A stretch of 64,000 bases of DNA, from contig JAHLEZ010000002.1 of the NCBI GenBank assembly GCA_020726505.1, forward strand, positions 1,364,001 to 1,428,000, written 5' to 3'. How positions within the stretch are numbered: position 1 is the first letter of the stretch; each line of letters starts with the position of its first letter. The DNA comes from Leptodontidium sp. MPI-SDFR-AT-0119 (taxonomy: Eukaryota; Ascomycota; Leotiomycetes; Helotiales; Leptodontidiaceae). Below, piece by piece: positions 59,517-64,000 of this stretch. The translations under genes were made by a program, and so were the position numbers. The notes under the pieces are model-generated. The model was not told the DNA's origin. It did no database searches and was given only the letters and a program-made list of their open reading frames with translations.

Positions 59517-60952
59517 ATGACGACAAAGCCTGAGAATGTCAAATGGGTTGATGTACGTGGAAATCCCCTCGCCCTTCCGCCTCCTGCCTCCCTCCTCCCC
59601 CGAAAAACAACCAACTGACCCCATTCAGGGTCTCCGCGGATTTGCTTCCCTTCTAGTTGTTTTCACCCATATCTGCAGAGCGTTCGATGAAGAGCTCTTC
59701 AAACCCACATCCGCAGAAGGTGCCAAACCTCGAATCCTCCAATACCCCATAATCCGAATCCTCTTCCAAGGTCGAATTGGCGTGACAATTTTCTCCCTCG
59801 TAACGGGATACGTGTGTGCTTTGAAGCCTCTACGGCAATGTCGGGCAGGACAACAAGATGCCATGTTTGCTGGAGTGGCGAGAAGTGCGTTCCGACGAGT
59901 CCCTAGACTCATTCTCCCAACAACGATGGCTACAACCATGATCTGGTTCTTCTGTCAATTTGGCGTTTTCGAGGTGGGGAATAGGGTCAACAGCTGGTGG
60001 GTGAACTACACGTCGCCGAATATCACGCCGTACATTGGAAACGCGGTCATGGATCTGATACACCATTTAATAACGACCTGGACGAAATCATGGAACGTTT
60101 ACGATAACAACCAGTGGACTCTCCTCCCACTTTTGAAGGGCAGCATGCTTGTTTACATGTTCCTCGTGGCAACTGCTTTCTGCAAGGCTAGGTACCGGAT
60201 GATTCTCGAGTTGGCGATGTTTGTTTACTACTACATCAGCAACGACTGTGAGTCTACAATCTGCGGATTTGAAGGAATTGGCGCTAATAGATACAGCTGC
60301 ATTCGGAATGCAATTCTTCTTCGGGGTCTTCCTCGCAGATCTCTCTCAACATCCCCCTCACCAAGCATGGTGCGCAGCTCGAAAATGGCCCAGCAGAATC
60401 CTCTCCCCAGTCCTCATCCTAATTGGACTCCTCCTCGCCTCCTACCCCGAAGACAAGGCCCAATGGATGCGATGGTCCGAAATTATGGGCCAAACTTCTG
60501 TCTACATCTTCCCCAAGGACAATGAAACGCCCCGATTCTACTCTGGCATCGGTCTTGAATTCATCGCTCTAGGAATCCACTTCTCCGCCCCCGTCAAGAA
60601 TGTCCTGTCGAACAAATACCTCCTCTGGTTTGGAAAGAACTCCTTTGCCGTCTACCTCCTCCACGGCTCCCTCCTACGCTCCATCCTAGTATGGATGTAC
60701 TTTGGCTTCCAAGTACCCGCTGACATCAAACACGAGGATGGACACGTCACGCCTGGCCCACCCCTGAAGATCTGCGGGCGTGCGAGATGGTATTTCTGGC
60801 TGCCGATCTGGTTCGTGATCCTCTACTGGGTGGCCAACCTTTGGACAAAATACGTGGATCCGCTGTGTGCGAGAATTACAGAGAGGCTGGTCAGATATGT
60901 TTTTGAGGACCAACCCCCGCCTAGTACCGAGAAGAGAATCCTACCGCAATGA
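59517..60952 (+). CDS. Acyltransferase-3 family membrane protein
   Basis: Three exons (59517-59552, 59629-60247, 60297-60952; introns of 76 and 49 nt) give 436 residues. The short first exon (MTTKPENVKWVD) joins GLRGFASLLVVFTHICRAFD, the N-terminal signature of the acyltransferase-3 (OafA/NdvC-type) family with its histidine-bearing first helix. Several further hydrophobic helices follow (IGVTIFSLVTGYVCAL, SMLVYMFLVATAF, SAFGMQFFFGVFLADL, VLILIGLLLASY, NSFAVYLLHGSLLRSILVWMYFG, YFWLPIWFVILYWVANLW), giving about ten membrane spans. These enzymes transfer acetyl or acyl groups to sugars or other small molecules at membranes. The fungal members' substrates are mostly unknown. The gene appears intact and ends in a short hydrophilic tail. 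Confidence 0.92.
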
Positions 60953-61809
60953 AGCGCTCATAACGGACGGGTTTAAAATCACGTTGTACAAAGGAAGGAC
61001 GAGATGAGATGAGGATAAAAAAAGATGAGGGAAGATCTATGTGATCACGTTTGATCTACATCTACGAACAAATTTTTTTTCCGGGCTCGATAGATTCGAG
61101 GGCATAGCATCGCTCAATGGTAGAGAGAGCTATCTACCGAGCGGAGGCGTTGGAGTTATGCGTCACCATTTATTCAGATTTGGATATGGACATTTTCTTC
61201 ATTTCTGGATACAGACAAAATACAGCATTTGGCTGGAGTTTTTGTTTTTGGAGACATACATGTCAGGAGTCAAGTCAAGACACTTGTTCTTGCTCAGCAT
61301 ATAGGCGAAGGAGATAGGGCTCGAGGAAAGTGAATGGGAGGGCCCCAAACGGAAACGGAAACAAAAACCTGTATATTCGTCCTGTATTGTACTGTACAGT
61401 TCCGGTTCCGGTTCCGGTTTCGTGTTCGGGTTCGGATTTTTCTATATATAGTACCCCAGTCAATATCAAATCATGATTTCGTTTGTTCACTCAGACTGCT
61501 AGCTATTTTTTCATTCGTGTGTGTGCATCTTGGCGCTTTTTGGTTGTCTCGTATAGATATCATTCTCGTATTCAGATAATCGGGCCAAGTTGGGTTGGTC
61601 AAATGACAGCCAGCCAGCCAGTCAGTCAGATCCGTTATTCGAATTGACATGAATCATGGGGTCTCGTAATCCGGTTCAGTCTTAGTCCTACCACCGTAGT
61701 CCTGGAGAAGAGGGGCTGCGAGGTATGCAAGGCTCGTGTTGTACCTGCATTTTTTTTTTTTTAGGAAAGAGGGGGGTGGGGGGGGTCTGTCTGATGATTA
61801 ATAGTTACC

Positions 61810-61830
61810 GGGGGGGGGGGGGGGGGGGGG
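61810..61830 (+). repeat. Poly-G tract
   Basis: About 21 consecutive G residues in intergenic sequence. The exact length is uncertain because such tracts are error-prone. Confidence 0.85.
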
Positions 61831-62474
61831 TGGTTTTATAGAATTTCTTTAGAACAGCGGTCGGTATTCGTGTTGACTGGGTGCAGCTAGGTCTCTTTTA
61901 TTTCTCTTAATTTATATTTTATTTTTTTAATACTGACAATGATAATCACAGTCTCCGGTATGACTATCTATCCCTTTCCCTATCCCTATCCCTGTCCCGG
62001 GGATCTTCTCTGAAGGTCTTGGGTTTTGGGTGGTGATGGTAAGGTCAGGATAGGATAGGATGGGATGTTCCTGTAGACTTTTTGTTGATCTCGAGTATAA
62101 GTAATTAGTCCATCCAGTAAGGAGGGAGGCAGGGCGTAACAAAAAATTTAAAAGGCTAAAGCACGTCTGTCTACCGAGGCGTCGGTAGAGCCTGCCAAGG
62201 AGTGCAGGGGGGTGAGTGAGTTCTTGATTTAAGAGTATGACCTTCTCAAATCTAGAGTCTAGAGATGGATAGATAGCTAGTTCTGATTTCTGAATATGAT
62301 TGAGTTGACGGAAATATGTCCCAAGAGGTCGTTCTGGCTTAATTAACTCCTGGCATTGATCTCGGATGAATGAAAAGGACATTCGTACGTCCAATGGAAG
62401 TGCCGAGTCGGGTGGGAGTTGAATTTGCAGAAGAAATATCGACATTTAGAATATCCCCTCTTAATTTTTACGGT

Positions 62475-62493
62475 CCCCCCCCCCCCCCCCCCC
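62475..62493 (+). repeat. Poly-C tract followed by (AC)n
   Basis: About 19 consecutive C residues, followed by ACACACAC, in intergenic sequence. Confidence 0.85.
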
Positions 62494-64000
62494 ACACACA
62501 CCTAAGCACACTGATTGTAGAGACTCTAGCAAACTCAACTCCAGCTCAACCCAACGGTTCTGGCCGGAGAAATAAAGAAGAATAAAAGATAAAAGCGTCT
62601 TCCTGGAGCACTTAACACACTCACCTTTCTTCTTTCTGTCACGAAGGAAACCGACGAACGGAAAATTTCTGGCAATGCCGATCTCGTACTCGAATGGACA
62701 GTTGACTTCAATTCCGCGAGAGAGTCGAGGACCTAATCACATCTCTCTCTGTGTGTGATTCCGTTTTCCACACTCGCAAAAGACTTTGGACAGTATGCTT
62801 CGTCTGAAGCATGGCTTAGTCTGGAATATCGATCGACAGGAATGCTTTCTTACTTTCTCTCATAGGTTGCTCCTCTTTTTACACTCCCTCAGACTCTGTA
62901 TTACCAAGTTTCGTGACGGGGGAGTATTTGGGGTTGAGGGTAATAATGTAGTTCCGACACTCTTTCTGATTGTAAACTCCAGGTGGGTGGTGCTCTGTCT
63001 CGTTGGGATTCTGGAAAACTCCAAGGGATATCTGGGGTTCTGGCCGAATCAGGGTGCCTGACTCCGTTAATCCTGTCGTCGTTATCTATTTAATGCTTGC
63101 GGTAGTAAGTGTTGCCTCTCTTATTATCTCTCCAATAATATGTATCATTTCGACAGTTAAATACCCGCTAGAGTGTTGGGGAACAATCTCAGCCAAAGAT
63201 ATGCTCATGTGGAGTGTTGAGTCTAGCTTGCAAGAGGTTGGCATCCTGGCGTGGAAATGACATACAGCTCGAAAGCAGAGGTCGACAGGCCTCTACCTTA
63301 CACCTCTAATTAATTGTACACCGCCAGCAGGCTATTTTGCTGGAACTTGTTGCTTCCTGATTTGTAAATCGTGTCCGCAGTTAGCAGGGTTAGATTTAAT
63401 TCTGCTCACGCTACTTGCGTACACTTTTCGGCGCATGGCAACAAAATCTATACAGTCTCAAATTTCAAGCTTCGGCGGCAACGGTGGGTTAAATCGTCAT
63501 GATGTCAAGAAGTCTGGTATTGCTGCATTGCGGGGTTCACACGGCCACCTGGGCACATGAGCTTCATTTTTGATTGTTGACAAAAGTGGGTCCATTAAGC
63601 GAAAATTTGTACCTCCGAGTATTGTCCACCTCAGTCAACACTCTAGGCGACTGTTACACATTCCTTACCGTGTATCCACCGAATATAACCAATAGTAATT
63701 AAAATTATTGACGTCTATGATATCAACGCCTCCGGTACTTGAAGCGCAAAGGTCAACTTACACATCCTCGCTCTGCTCAAGGCTCATCAAGCTTACAGGG
63801 AGATCTTGTGGTCGCTACACTATCGAGAAGTACTTGTTCTGAGAGAGAAATGCGATCTAGTGAAGGTCCTAAAGTCTTTACAGGTATTGATATTTTATAT
63901 CGGTAAGACTCATTCCTCGACTTCCATTTCACCAGCACGGGTACTAAAAACCAGAGGCCGTATGATCGCGAATATCCGGATATCCTAGACAGCGGTAACG

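Larger units (their letters stand above)
60953..64000. other. Gene-poor right end of window
   Basis: About 3 kb after the acyltransferase gene with no supported gene. It holds CCGGTT repeats near 61401-61420, a TATA-like TCTATATATAG near 61440, a 21-base poly-G at 61810-61830 and a 19-base poly-C at 62475-62493. A reverse open frame at 61927-62445 is low-complexity and unsupported. The last 700 bases are AT-rich without recognisable content. Confidence 0.45.

Noticed and set aside
61927..62445. Reverse open frame of 172 codons
   Set aside because: It has no recognisable motif, sits between homopolymer tracts in gene-poor sequence and ends in low-complexity Gly/Ile sequence.

Overview
The window reads as nuclear DNA of a filamentous ascomycete (Pezizomycotina), most likely a Leotiomycetes-type genome. 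Genes are spaced by 0.3-4 kb, most carry one or more short GT-AG introns (about 42-266 nt, often with a CTAAC/CTGAC branch site), core promoters are pyrimidine-rich, and the families include fungus-restricted ones (Zn2Cys6 regulators, RTA1-like membrane proteins, a HeLo-domain protein). Exon structures below were built by hand from reading frame, splice signals and family motifs. No tRNA, rRNA or CRISPR array could be supported.

Layout. 0-12.4 kb: a partial reverse gene at the left edge, a four-exon RTA1-like gene, a decayed WD40 (Cdc4-type) gene, a disordered protein, and a HeLo - Zn2Cys6-like - ubiquitin E2 fusion whose stop overlaps the next open frame. 14.2-19.1 kb: a 1,596-residue Sec7/PH Arf-GEF on the reverse strand, with a 4.6 kb repeat-laden upstream region. 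23.7-29.9 kb: a small ankyrin protein, a divergent mitochondrial enoyl-CoA hydratase/methylglutaconyl-CoA hydratase-like enzyme, and an 11-exon sterol-glucosyltransferase-like protein with a VPS13/ATG2-like glycine-rich tail. 31.5-34.8 kb: a Zn2Cys6 regulator and a second RTA1-like gene, convergent, each with the same 20-base motif about 220-235 bp upstream of its start codon. 35.8-36.1 kb: a MITE-like element with perfect 20-bp terminal inverted repeats. 36.9-40.6 kb: a LEA-like mitochondrial protein, a reverse hypothetical protein and a small membrane protein. 41.3-47.3 kb: APC1/BimE of the anaphase-promoting complex. 48.6-55.5 kb: a GFA/CENP-V-type protein, a Fungal_trans_2-type regulator-like protein, a four-exon nuclear-looking hypothetical protein and a repeat-containing hypothetical protein. 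55.5-59.5 kb: gene-poor, with an AT-rich relic. 59.5-61 kb: an acyltransferase-3 family membrane enzyme. 61-64 kb: gene-poor, with long homopolymer tracts.

Most genes are unrelated housekeeping or regulatory genes. No metabolic cluster is evident. The most unusual content is the HeLo/E2 fusion with its overlapping downstream frame, the shared promoter motif of the regulator/RTA1 pair, the MITE, and the 42-bp repeat whose copies differ only at synonymous sites.
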